DNA from: Eubacteriales bacterium
Lineage (GTDB): Bacteria; Bacillota; Clostridia; Oscillospirales; Acutalibacteraceae
Length of the DNA stretch: 50,209 nucleotides
Direction of reading: 5' to 3'
NCBI GenBank assembly: GCA_029225565.1
Contig: JAQXWS010000070.1
Coordinates: 1-50,209 of the forward strand
Shown here: positions 16,023 to 23,764 of the stretch, in pieces
How positions within the stretch are numbered: the first letter of the stretch is position 1
How the letters are laid out: each line of letters opens with the position of its first letter
The notes under the pieces: generated by a model
Seen by the model: only the letters and a program-made list of their open reading frames with translations
Told to the model about the DNA's origin: nothing
Databases searched by the model: none
Program-made: the position numbers and the translations under genes

Positions 16023-16082
16023 TATTTTCTCCTCTAAAAAAACTACTTACATATTATATTATACGCCGATAGTATTGTAAAG

Positions 16083-16112
16083 TAAAAAATAGGCATCGAG
16101 TTTTCGATGCCT
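16083..16112 (-). terminator. Terminator of the phage-like operon
   Basis: AGGCATCGA (16091-16099) and TCGATGCCT (16104-16112) with a four-base loop; on the minus strand TATTTTTT follows. It lies just after the fibre gene stop. Confidence 0.9.
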
Positions 16113-16118
16113 AATAAT

Positions 16119-16595
16119 TTACCTAAAGAGAATTACTACATAGCCAACGCCGTTGGTATTGTAGTTACGGTACTCGCTGACATTAACCGGTGTGGAGCTT
16201 TGGGTCACCTTCAGCGTTGTTCCGTTGAGTGTAAGTCCGGGATTGCCGCCCTGGGTGGATACAAAGCCAAAATAATTGTAGTGGGACTTGTTGGTAAAAT
16301 CCGATAGCCCCGGCGGATAATTGGCTGCGAACACAATGCCCCACCTGGGTGTAAAGCCGGACTCTATGTCGATGCTCCTGGTCGAAGAGCCGTTCCCGGT
16401 ATATACTTGGATGTGGTAAGGCTTGTTCCAGGCGGCCTTGTCCACACCGGTAACATGAACCCCGCTGTCGGCAATGTGTTGGGAAACAGCGCTGTCAATC
16501 AGCAAATTGTCCTGATTAAAGTCCTGCATTTTTGGACGATCGGTGCCCACCCATTGATTAAGCCCCAAATTGTCCGTCTTGTTTGTACTACTCAT
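16119..16595 (-). CDS. Short phage tail fibre / tail collar-like protein
   Basis: A 158-residue protein with the N-terminal pattern TDNLGLNQWVGTDRP and the D-F-N-x-D-N segment (1-35) seen in the baseplate-attachment part of prophage fibres. The rest is rich in G, N, S, T and Y, as in beta-rich receptor-binding tips. It is much shorter than typical fibres (400-1000 residues). Last gene of the operon; ATG follows GGAGG four bases after the previous stop. Function by position and N-terminal resemblance. Confidence 0.7.
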   Translation of the reverse strand: MSSTNKTDNLGLNQWVGTDRPKMQDFNQDNLLIDSAVSQHIADSGVHVTGVDKAAWNKPYHIQVYTGNGSSTRSIDIESGFTPRWGIVFAANYPPGLSDFTNKSHYNYFGFVSTQGGNPGLTLNGTTLKVTQSSTPVNVSEYRNYNTNGVGYVVILFR

Positions 16596-16598
16596 ATA

Positions 16599-17045
16599 TT
16601 AAACCTCCATTGTATCTATCATATTCCACAGCAGATTCAGATTGTCGTTGTAATGCCATGTGGAATTGCCGGCATCAATTATGTCCCAAGCTGCACCTGT
16701 GCCGAGACATTGCACCTCAATAAAAATATTGCCCCATTTCTGCCAAAAATCACTAAGCTTGTCCGGTGGAATATGGCGCAAAATCATTTTTCTTTTATAG
16801 CCGTAATAACTACCGCCCAGTTCTTGTATTGCCACTTCAAAGTTAGGAAAAGTAAAATCCTGCAGCGGAGCATAATCCACTCCGACGGGAGAAAAAATCC
16901 TATCCTCCGCCTCATTATTTTCCCTTGCGACAGCATCTATGCCGGCACAGTAGCCGTCAATTTCGGCTGCGGTGATTGTGCCCTCGTCCGTGCTGAGTCC
17001 CAGCATAGAAAACAGGCTAATCAGCCTATCCCTCACATTACTCAT
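16599..17045 (-). CDS. Baseplate-to-fibre protein, XkdU/gpI-like
   Basis: A 148-residue protein following gpJ, the place of PBSX XkdU (DUF2313) or P2 gpI, which links baseplate wedge and tail fibres. The start ATG at 17045 lies inside the last codons of the gpJ gene, with GAGGT upstream, so translation is coupled. It contains a conserved-looking L-L-W-N-M-I-D end and a V-G-V-D-Y-A-P segment. Assignment relies mainly on gene order and size. Confidence 0.6.
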   Translation of the reverse strand: MSNVRDRLISLFSMLGLSTDEGTITAAEIDGYCAGIDAVARENNEAEDRIFSPVGVDYAPLQDFTFPNFEVAIQELGGSYYGYKRKMILRHIPPDKLSDFWQKWGNIFIEVQCLGTGAAWDIIDAGNSTWHYNDNLNLLWNMIDTMEV

Positions 17046-18075
17046 CCATCAACACCTCGCAATTGTTGAGGGCAAGGAATCTGCCGTTGTTGCAAATCAC
17101 ATATCTGCCCACCTGTGTTGGACTGGTAACTCGGCAATCGCCCAGTTGGGACAGCCTGTACTCCAGGTAATCCAGGTCCAGATTTTCATTGATACGAAGG
17201 CCGCTGCACACCGAGCTGACCAACGCTTTGATTGCGTCGGCATCTGCATTTGTTCTAATTGCGTCCACCTTTATATCAAACTGCTGTGGATGTGTGCCCT
17301 TCAGCGTATATCCTGTGTCAATCATAGCAAATACCTCCAAGCAATTATCGACCTCGTCGCGCATCTCGTATGTCAGCTTGCCCTCTGTAGTTCGCACCCA
17401 CACATACACATCGTAATCGCTAAGAATATTAACCCGACAATCAATGATAAATGGAAGCTTCATAACCAAGGCTTCAACATATTCTATACTGATACAATTA
17501 CCCAGCCTGAAGCTGTCCATAATCCTGCCTCGCAAACGCTCGTCGCTTTCGTTATCGCTTCCTCCGGCAAAGCTGTCATCATTTGTCACAGCCTCAACGC
17601 CCATGGGAGCGTTGACCATACAGGTAACAGCGCCACGGGGACAATTATACTGTGAGCCTATCTCCAAGGCTGTTGCAGATACCTCCGCTGATTTTGTGCC
17701 GGCCGGTATAGTACAGGCAGCATCTGTTATGTACTGAATGAATGGCTTGTCCTCCAAGGAACAAATAATGCCCATGGGAATACTAATGTCATTAACGGCA
17801 GGCTGGGACACGGAGAACCTTAGCACTCCGTGAGCTTTTGTACCTGTGTGCCTTTGTATATCTCTCATAGCTGCGTGCCGGTCAAGATAGTCCCCGGTAG
17901 CCGTCTGAGGAAAGGCCTGCTTTAGCAAAAAATCGTTTTTGCACCCCAGAGAAAATAACTCGCTGGCAACAGCCTGAAAACGGGCGTCAATATCGCCCAT
18001 ATTGTCCACATTCCTGCCACAGCTGTCAAAAAATGCTTTTTTCATAGCCGTCAGTATCTCATCGTAGGTCTTCAT
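17038..18075 (-). CDS. Baseplate J family protein
   Basis: A 345-residue wedge protein of the gpJ/XkdT family (T4 gp6 equivalent). Typical elements are the N-terminal D-x-R-F-x-A-V-A-S-E segment near 28-38, the D-Y-L-D-R-H-A motif near 63-69 and the central G-G-S-D-N-E-S-D-E-R-L-R-x-R (about 172-185), which marks this family. It is full length. It overlaps gp25 upstream by 17 bases and XkdU downstream by 8. In contractile particles this protein joins gp25 to form the ring around the hub. Confidence 0.88.
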   Translation of the reverse strand: MKTYDEILTAMKKAFFDSCGRNVDNMGDIDARFQAVASELFSLGCKNDFLLKQAFPQTATGDYLDRHAAMRDIQRHTGTKAHGVLRFSVSQPAVNDISIPMGIICSLEDKPFIQYITDAACTIPAGTKSAEVSATALEIGSQYNCPRGAVTCMVNAPMGVEAVTNDDSFAGGSDNESDERLRGRIMDSFRLGNCISIEYVEALVMKLPFIIDCRVNILSDYDVYVWVRTTEGKLTYEMRDEVDNCLEVFAMIDTGYTLKGTHPQQFDIKVDAIRTNADADAIKALVSSVCSGLRINENLDLDYLEYRLSQLGDCRVTSPTQVGRYVICNNGRFLALNNCEVLMDE

Positions 18076-18394
18076 ATTTTACGCTCACCTGCCTTTCTTC
18101 ATTATTAATCACCAGATAATAGGTGATTGTGTCTTCGTTTTGCACAGCATTCTTTACATACACTCCGTCAAAATCGTACAACGCCTGACGGGCGCATGCC
18201 AGCGCGTACTGCGCCAAAGGACGCATATCCCCCTGTAATGCCGTGCCGTAATCCTTATTAGGATAGAATTTGCCGCGCTTAATACCCAAGTGCATGGTCA
18301 CATCCTGAAGTATCCGGGGTATGTGCTCCACCGTTTGCAGTCCGCTGTCTTGGTCGGCAGTAGCATAGTCGCCGTTTATAATCAAATCTGTCAC
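18059..18394 (-). CDS. gp25/gpW-like baseplate wedge protein (XkdS-like)
   Basis: A 111-residue protein with the size and position of T4 gp25. The segment I-K-R-G-x-F-Y-P-N-K-D-Y-G-T (about 38-51) resembles the core of this family, which in contractile systems contacts sheath and gpJ. Starts by ATGA overlap with the spike gene. All key baseplate partners lie next to it. Confidence 0.78.
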   Translation of the reverse strand: MTDLIINGDYATADQDSGLQTVEHIPRILQDVTMHLGIKRGKFYPNKDYGTALQGDMRPLAQYALACARQALYDFDGVYVKNAVQNEDTITYYLVINNEERQVSVKYEDLR

Positions 18395-18744
18395 TGCTTA
18401 ATCACTCCATCCTTATCTATAATCAAGGAATTGATGACAACCGAGCCATCATTTCGCAAAGTAATGGTAGCACCGCCCTGGGAACGCAGCTGTATCTCGC
18501 CGCTGGCCAAGGCGGTAAATTTGGCTAAAGTTCCCATTATAGCCTGACCTCGCCCGGCAGGGATAATGAGCACTTCCTCCCCCACGGGAGGCAGGGCGGT
18601 GTAGCCGTAGGGCATATACATATCTGTATTGCGTGAGGTTACGGTTGACCCTGCCTCAATATTGTCGGCAGACGAGATAGTAACGCTGCCGTTTTGGGCT
18701 TTTTCCTCCTGTGGGGTTGTATTAATATTTTTACTCAGCCACAT
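18391..18744 (-). CDS. Baseplate spike protein, gpV/gp45-like
   Basis: A 117-residue protein lying between hub and gp25. The middle G-E-E-V-L-I-I-P (about 56-63) fits the OB-fold of baseplate spikes; after it come regular short beta repeats (G-E-I-Q-L-R-S-Q-G-G-A-T-I-T-L-R-N-D-G-S), as in the needle part. ATG 18744 follows GGAGGAG; a longer in-frame start has no ribosome binding site and overlaps the hub gene deeply. It should form the central puncturing tip. Confidence 0.75.
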   Translation of the reverse strand: MWLSKNINTTPQEEKAQNGSVTISSADNIEAGSTVTSRNTDMYMPYGYTALPPVGEEVLIIPAGRGQAIMGTLAKFTALASGEIQLRSQGGATITLRNDGSVVINSLIIDKDGVIKQ

Positions 18745-19687
18745 AATCAATCTCCTCCATATCAATGGTCCGTCGCAATGTCACCACAGTGGATACGCCG
18801 CTTTTGTCCATAGAATATCTGATTGAGGATACCTCCAGCGCACCGGTCCTGCCAAAGTAACCCAACTGAAGCTCCACAGTATCCCACAGATTACCCTGCC
18901 ACACTTCAGCCAGCCGCAACTGATATGTCATATAGTCATCACCGGCCTGAGTTAGCTGATTGTGGAGAATATAGTTTTTTTGCCAATCAGGAAAAGCGCC
19001 GAGATTTTGCTTTTTTGTACAGCGAATCCTCCTGGAGCAAAAAAAGTTGCTTCTGTAGTGATTGATATAATCCCTGCTGTCGCCGTTCTTGTAGTCAATA
19101 GCGCTGATTACATCACCGCGGTTGATAACACGGCGAGCGCTGACTATACTGTGGGGACTGATTGCGGATTTTTTCCCTTGACGGGCAGGTACTATGCAAT
19201 TATCAGCTGTTACAAAAATCCCGTTGCCGGTCATACCGTACACAAAATCATTTATAGCAGCCCAACAGCTCTTGCCGGCAGTCACAAGATAATTGCCGTC
19301 ACAGGCAATATTGGGTAACCGGTTGGTAAATCCGTATTCCTTTGCGTTGAGAACATACAGCGCCTGGGTACAGGGATGACTGTAGTTAAAAGGCTTGGCC
19401 TGATTATCCACCAGCAAGCAGGCTGACGACCTGGCATAAACAAAACAGGTAATCCCGTCGTCGTTTACTGTCTCGCGCTGGGTATCTACATAACCGTTGA
19501 ATATACATTTGGAATCAGTGAATACCCTGATGCTGTACAGCTCCGCCAACGCACGGGAATGGGTAAAATACAGTCGCAGTCCGTGACATGGTGCGTCCAC
19601 ATCCATTGACAACTCATAGGACAGTATGTTATCAACATCGACTGTCCCATCATCAATATCAGTAAGCTCAAACCTTAATTCAGCCAT
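18731..19687 (-). CDS. Baseplate hub, late control D / XkdQ-like
   Basis: A 318-residue protein with the layout of gpD/XkdQ (T4 gp27 equivalent), which forms the trimeric hub holding the spike. The conserved centre includes a G-K-S-x-W-A-A-I-N-D-F segment (about 147-158) and an N-G-I-F-V-T-x-D stretch, typical of the family. It overlaps the LysM gene by 13 bases and the spike gene by 14. ATG follows GGAGG. Confidence 0.8.
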   Translation of the reverse strand: MAELRFELTDIDDGTVDVDNILSYELSMDVDAPCHGLRLYFTHSRALAELYSIRVFTDSKCIFNGYVDTQRETVNDDGITCFVYARSSACLLVDNQAKPFNYSHPCTQALYVLNAKEYGFTNRLPNIACDGNYLVTAGKSCWAAINDFVYGMTGNGIFVTADNCIVPARQGKKSAISPHSIVSARRVINRGDVISAIDYKNGDSRDYINHYRSNFFCSRRIRCTKKQNLGAFPDWQKNYILHNQLTQAGDDYMTYQLRLAEVWQGNLWDTVELQLGYFGRTGALEVSSIRYSMDKSGVSTVVTLRRTIDMEEIDYVAE

Positions 19688-20190
19688 ACCTTGTCCCCCT
19701 CCTTTACACTAAACATATCCCGGTAATCATTGCTAAGGAACAATGTGTCCGTATCCACATGGCATCTGTTGGCAATATCATACAGGTTTTCTCCGCTGCG
19801 AGCATAGGTAAAGCCAAGATTGTAGCTGCTCTGCTTGTCGTTACTGTCCTGAACAAACTTAAAGGAGTAGTCAACCCGGTTTTTGGCTGCATCGTAAGCA
19901 ATATCCAGGTCAGTAAAATACGCCCTGAATACCATTGCGTCCGGCACAAAAAGGTGTGCGCTGCCTTTGTGGTCGAAGATACGCATAAGCTCCGTGGCTT
20001 TTTCCAATGCGTCGTTGCCCAAAAATACTCCGTTGCCGCTGACAACTGTGGGTTGGATACTGATTTCCTGAGCCTTTGTACTGCCAAAGGGTACCACTTG
20101 TTTGCTTATCTTCTTGCTCTTGTTAATTTGAATACTGGAGGGATTGGCGTCCAGCACCAGTCCCTTGTAGCATAGCTTGATATATTGCAT
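19675..20190 (-). CDS. LysM-containing baseplate/tail assembly protein, XkdP-like
   Basis: A 171-residue protein. The N-terminal part (about 1-115) is beta-rich; the C-terminal part (about 120-171) is a LysM unit: Y-D-I-A-N-R-C-x-V-D ... L-F-L-S-N and a V-K-E-G-D-K-V-W end. PBSX XkdP and phage gp53-like proteins have the same composition and lie between tape measure and hub. Here no tape measure precedes it. ATG follows AAGGAGG. Confidence 0.75.
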   Translation of the reverse strand: MQYIKLCYKGLVLDANPSSIQINKSKKISKQVVPFGSTKAQEISIQPTVVSGNGVFLGNDALEKATELMRIFDHKGSAHLFVPDAMVFRAYFTDLDIAYDAAKNRVDYSFKFVQDSNDKQSSYNLGFTYARSGENLYDIANRCHVDTDTLFLSNDYRDMFSVKEGDKVWLN

Positions 20191-20205
20191 AGTTTACCTC
20201 CTTAA

Positions 20206-20286
20206 TTATTTGTCGTATCGTCTGGAGTCCAGCATTATGTAGTCGCTGACATCCTGGGATACGGTGTAACTGTCGTTATCGTTCAT
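20206..20286 (-). CDS. 26-residue ORF in place of the tail tube/sheath/tape-measure genes
   Basis: A 27-codon frame (M-N-D-N-D-S-Y-T ... S-R-R-Y-D-K, stop TAA). The ATG lies within the last codons of the preceding connector gene (11-base overlap), with GGAG nine bases upstream, and the stop is 15 bases before the LysM gene start. It is acidic at the front and basic at the end. It is either a true micro-protein or the relic of a larger tail gene. No similarity recognised. It is the only content between the connector block and the baseplate block. Confidence 0.5.
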   Translation of the reverse strand: MNDNDSYTVSQDVSDYIMLDSRRYDK

Positions 20287-20689
20287 CACTGTCATCTCCA
20301 AACTCAAGTCGGTCGTAGTATGTGAGCGCGCACTTGGCGGTATAGCATCGCAACAGGTCATCACAATCAATCTGGGTCAGGCGTATTCCCTGCACGCTAT
20401 TGTCAACACAGTTGCGCAAAAACCTTGACACAATATCGGTAGCCACCGGTGAGCCCATCTTATGCGGCACAAAAAAATGCGCGTCAATATCGTACCTGCC
20501 ATACATCACATTGCCGCCCAGCTCCACATTGTCACAATTAACGCCGCCCGGTGATAGTGTAATGACAATGCGGTCCAGAGCCGTAGGCTTGATAGCATAG
20601 GGATAAGCCTTGATAACAGAGGCGTCCTGCAGCTGAGGACATTGGGACAGCTTGTGCTGTAGGTCATCAATATGTCTATCCAAATACAT
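20276..20689 (-). CDS. Head-tail connector / tail completion-like protein
   Basis: A 137-residue protein that ends the connector block. By size and order it fits a tail terminator or completion protein (PBSX XkdJ or HK97 gp10-like). The start MYLDRH at 20689 has GAGGG eight bases upstream; the ATG five codons earlier has none. Overlaps the preceding gene by 14 bases. Function by position only. Confidence 0.55.
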   Translation of the reverse strand: MYLDRHIDDLQHKLSQCPQLQDASVIKAYPYAIKPTALDRIVITLSPGGVNCDNVELGGNVMYGRYDIDAHFFVPHKMGSPVATDIVSRFLRNCVDNSVQGIRLTQIDCDDLLRCYTAKCALTYYDRLEFGDDSDER

Positions 20690-21041
20690 CGCTGTCACCC
20701 TCATATATCAATTTCAGCACACCGGAGTAGAATTGCACCGTATCCCCAACCAGTACTCTGTCACTGCGCACAAAGTAGAATTTTTTGCCGTCGGACTCAA
20801 ATATATCTGCCTGGGTAAGTTGGGTTATATCACAGCCGGCAGGGCCGTAATATAAATAGTAATCGGTATATGCGCCGCCCAATCTAGTGGTGGTCGATTC
20901 AAATTTGGACTTCAGTCGGCGCCATACCTGCTGAATAACAGCCCCTACCGTCTCCACGGTGCCGTCCGCCTTTGTTATGGTACAGGTTCTGCCGCATTTT
21001 GCCAGCTGTCCGGCAATAATGTCGCTCATATCAATCTTCAT
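20676..21041 (-). CDS. Putative head-tail joining (stopper-like) protein
   Basis: A 121-residue beta-rich protein between the adaptor and the completion protein, in the place of XkdH-like stopper proteins. The C-terminal half (Y-F-V-R-S-D-R ... V-Q-F-Y-S-G) fits a small beta barrel. ATG 21041 follows AGGAGG; the longer frame overlaps the previous gene and has no binding site. Assignment from gene order. Confidence 0.5.
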   Translation of the reverse strand: MKIDMSDIIAGQLAKCGRTCTITKADGTVETVGAVIQQVWRRLKSKFESTTTRLGGAYTDYYLYYGPAGCDITQLTQADIFESDGKKFYFVRSDRVLVGDTVQFYSGVLKLIYEGDSDVFG

Positions 21042-21051
21042 ATCGCGCCTC

Positions 21052-21405
21052 CTATACATCCATAAATGCAAATTGCTCGTCCCTGACCAAATCCCCTACA
21101 TCTGCCAGAGCAGAAAGGTATATCTCCTTGGCAAGAGAGTGATTGTCGTTTTCGGCAAGCATCACATCCCCTGCCTTAAATGTGGATACGGTGGCACCCG
21201 ATGACTTGATTAGTGCAATCTCGTAATTGGTCTTGGCTGCTATATAGTATCCGTAGCGTGACTCATCACCGGCGGAGCAAAGCTCGACCCCCTGAATTAA
21301 TAGGTCATAGTTCTTGTCCAGAATCGGAGCATACTGCTCCAGCTCCTGCCGGGACATAGCGCTCATGGCTAACAGTATATCCAGCACCTTATCCTTTGTA
21401 ATCAC
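21052..21405 (-). CDS. Putative head-tail adaptor (gp6-like)
   Basis: A 117-residue mainly helical protein (L-L-A-M-S-x-M-S-R-Q-E-L near the start) directly after the capsid gene, the usual place of the gp6/gp15-type adaptor that sits under the portal. It starts with GTG at 21405, preceded by AAAGGATG. Name by position; sequence alone gives no firm match. Confidence 0.5.
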   Translation of the reverse strand: MITKDKVLDILLAMSAMSRQELEQYAPILDKNYDLLIQGVELCSAGDESRYGYYIAAKTNYEIALIKSSGATVSTFKAGDVMLAENDNHSLAKEIYLSALADVGDLVRDEQFAFMDV

Positions 21406-21425
21406 ACTATCATCCTTTCGCCAAA

Positions 21426-22415
21426 TCAGTTCATTACCTTGATAGCATCGGTAAAGATTGGAGAAAATCCTACTGTAGAAGTGACGGAGGCTCTCTCCAG
21501 CTGACGGTCAATAAGGCGGTCAAAGTCGGTAACAATATCGCCGAACTGTACCATCTCAACCGCATATCTCTTGTCCAATGCCATAATTGATTGACCGGAT
21601 ACCATCGGTACGCACAGCACCTGCGAGCCCATAGGCGTAATCGGCGCTCCTGTTCCGTGGAATGTCTGACCGGCTCTTGCGTCCTTAAATTCGGAAAGGT
21701 TGAGAAGATTGGCCATAGTCTGTGAATCAACCAGCATAGTGGACATATTGTACGGATTGAATGAGTTCCAAAGCTTAACAAGGTCGGTGTACTGAACGCC
21801 CTTTTCGGCATCCTCAAAATTCATAATCTCAACATCGTCCGTCAGCATTGACCTTACGCAATCCCTGAGCTGACATGCGGAAATGAATTCGCCGATTTGC
21901 TTTAGCGCTACGGTAAAGATGTCCAGCTTTTGTGATTTGATTGCCTCGTATGAGGCTGTGAGCATTCTGCCTCGCTTGTACAGAGGGGTCAGGGTTTCCT
22001 TTGTTTTAATTGTGGTTTCGGGAATGAATGCGCCCTCAATAATTACATCGTCGGCATTTGGGCTTTCGTTGCTGACACTCTCGATAGCACGATAATCCAG
22101 AGAATCCACCTTTGTTACGCTGGCAACAATCTGTTCCACAATATTTGACTCATTAATACCCTGGCGTACCGCACGGGAAATATACTCCGGAAAAAGCGCT
22201 GCAGAATCAGTGGTAGCAAAAAACTTTGATACCGGGTCAGAATTTGCACCCGACACCTTGATGTCGAATCTCTTCAGCTGGCGCTGATATGCATCCAGAC
22301 CCTCAAGCTCTGTACCCTTGTAGTTTTCGGATGGGTCAATATCCTCAAGAGCCGCATTAAAGCCCTTTGATGAGGTGTAAAGACCCTTGTCCAATCTTAT
22401 GTTATCGTATGACAT
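21426..22415 (-). CDS. Major capsid protein, HK97-like
   Basis: A 329-residue protein following protease and decoration genes. The N-terminal about 70 residues are helical and charged. From about 75 the sequence (A-L-F-P-E-Y-I-S-R-A-V-R-Q-G) resembles the capsid proteins of PBSX-type prophages (XkdG group). A conserved loop with G-T-G-A-P-I-T-P-M-G lies near 258-267. Length and operon position are those of an HK97-fold shell protein. ATG follows GAGGAGG. Confidence 0.78.
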   Translation of the reverse strand: MSYDNIRLDKGLYTSSKGFNAALEDIDPSENYKGTELEGLDAYQRQLKRFDIKVSGANSDPVSKFFATTDSAALFPEYISRAVRQGINESNIVEQIVASVTKVDSLDYRAIESVSNESPNADDVIIEGAFIPETTIKTKETLTPLYKRGRMLTASYEAIKSQKLDIFTVALKQIGEFISACQLRDCVRSMLTDDVEIMNFEDAEKGVQYTDLVKLWNSFNPYNMSTMLVDSQTMANLLNLSEFKDARAGQTFHGTGAPITPMGSQVLCVPMVSGQSIMALDKRYAVEMVQFGDIVTDFDRLIDRQLERASVTSTVGFSPIFTDAIKVMN

Positions 22416-22439
22416 ATTAAAATTCCTCCTCGTGAATAA

Positions 22440-22793
22440 TTAAAGAATAAAACCGACGGTCTTATTGGCCGTATCTACTGTCAGCACCTTGCTGAACACA
22501 CCCTTTTGAGCAGAGGTTGCCGCAATCTGTACAGCGCCCTTGCCGTCGCCGATAAATTCAACAAATCCGCATTTAGGCGCTGTGCTCACATAACGAGCCT
22601 CAACATAGCCCTCGGTTTGAACGCCGATATATTCGCCTCTTACGGTAGTACAAATGCCAATAATGTTTTGGCTGTTTGTTGCCAAAACAACTGAGCCGTC
22701 CTGGGCAATGGTTACTGCATCGCCGGGCTTAATATCGGCACTTGATTTTGGCATAGTGATAACCTGTGCATCGTATCCCTTGTATGAAATCAT
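22440..22793 (-). CDS. Head decoration protein-like
   Basis: A 117-residue small beta-rich protein between protease and capsid genes, with hydrophobic strands and a V-T-I-A-Q-D-G-S-V core. Position and size fit lambda gpD-like decoration proteins that stabilise the expanded shell. ATG follows AGGAGG. Moderate confidence since few motifs exist in this family. Confidence 0.6.
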   Translation of the reverse strand: MISYKGYDAQVITMPKSSADIKPGDAVTIAQDGSVVLATNSQNIIGICTTVRGEYIGVQTEGYVEARYVSTAPKCGFVEFIGDGKGAVQIAATSAQKGVFSKVLTVDTANKTVGFIL

Positions 22794-22804
22794 AATTATT
22801 CCTC

Positions 22805-23764
22805 CTAAATTTTAAACTCTGAATAGTTGTTGTTTTCTGTCTTTTCCTGTGGCAGCAGCTGTGGAGACATTGATGCTTTTGCTCCGGCTTTTTTCATACC
22901 GTCACGGAATCCCAATAGCTCGTCAGTTGTCATAACTGCTGTTATTGAGCCAAACAGCTTTTTGTCCATGGACGGAAAGGCGTTGCCAAACAAAGCAACT
23001 ACCTCCTTTGCCAACTGCTTTTTGTACTCCTCTCCCAGGAGCGCATCCTGACGAAGGCCGTCAATATACGATGACAATTCCATAGCCTGGGATTTGGTAA
23101 TAGTCAGCTCGCTGTCACATAAGTCCATTGACTTGATAATCTCGTCCATATCTACATCCTCCTTAATACCGAACGACTTTGTTACCCCTGCCTCTCGCTG
23201 GGCAGGTACAGCAACAAAACTGAACTCGTACGCATCTGTGGGCTGGGACAAAATTGTGTGGCACACCTTGTTGCCGTACTTTTTGCCCTTAATATGGCTG
23301 CAGTGAGAGGTTCTGTGGTCCTCGCCGCAAACGGAGCATACAGCCCCTGCCATCGAACAAGACACGGATACCTCCTTTTTTATACCGGCATCAATATCGT
23401 CAATTAGTCCGCGATTGGCATCATTGTTCAGCATATACACTCTTGCCATAAGGCAGTAAAGCGGCTGTCCGTCAGCGGTAAGCCTGCCCTTCTGCTTTTC
23501 CACATAGGTATCGAATATTCTCGCTCTCTGGTCCGCGCTGCGCATGGAGTGGTCGCTTATGCCTGTCTTGCCCACAAACATAGGTGCCAGCTGCTCCAAC
23601 GCCTCTACGGAAAAACGCTCGTAGTCACGGTCAATATCATTGTTGCACAGGCTGACGCTGAAGATATATACCTCCTCCGGTGCCAGCTCTCTGCGAGCAT
23701 AAGCGCTTATCAGCTGCATATCCTCCGGTGTTGCAACACTCTTTTGGATTAGACTATTGCTCAT
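22805..23764 (-). CDS. Prohead protease / scaffold-like protein with Cys-His cluster
   Basis: A 319-residue protein after the portal gene. The N-terminal half (about 30-210) looks like a prohead protease domain: a G-K-T-G-I-S-D-H-S segment with histidine, then V-S-V-S-C-S carrying a possible nucleophile serine. A cluster C-S-V-C-G-E-D-H ... S-H-C-S-H may bind zinc. The C-terminal half (about 210-319) is helical and charged and could be the scaffold that is cut away. Begins by ATGA overlap with the portal gene. Serves capsid maturation if the name is right. Confidence 0.68.
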   Translation of the reverse strand: MSNSLIQKSVATPEDMQLISAYARRELAPEEVYIFSVSLCNNDIDRDYERFSVEALEQLAPMFVGKTGISDHSMRSADQRARIFDTYVEKQKGRLTADGQPLYCLMARVYMLNNDANRGLIDDIDAGIKKEVSVSCSMAGAVCSVCGEDHRTSHCSHIKGKKYGNKVCHTILSQPTDAYEFSFVAVPAQREAGVTKSFGIKEDVDMDEIIKSMDLCDSELTITKSQAMELSSYIDGLRQDALLGEEYKKQLAKEVVALFGNAFPSMDKKLFGSITAVMTTDELLGFRDGMKKAGAKASMSPQLLPQEKTENNNYSEFKI

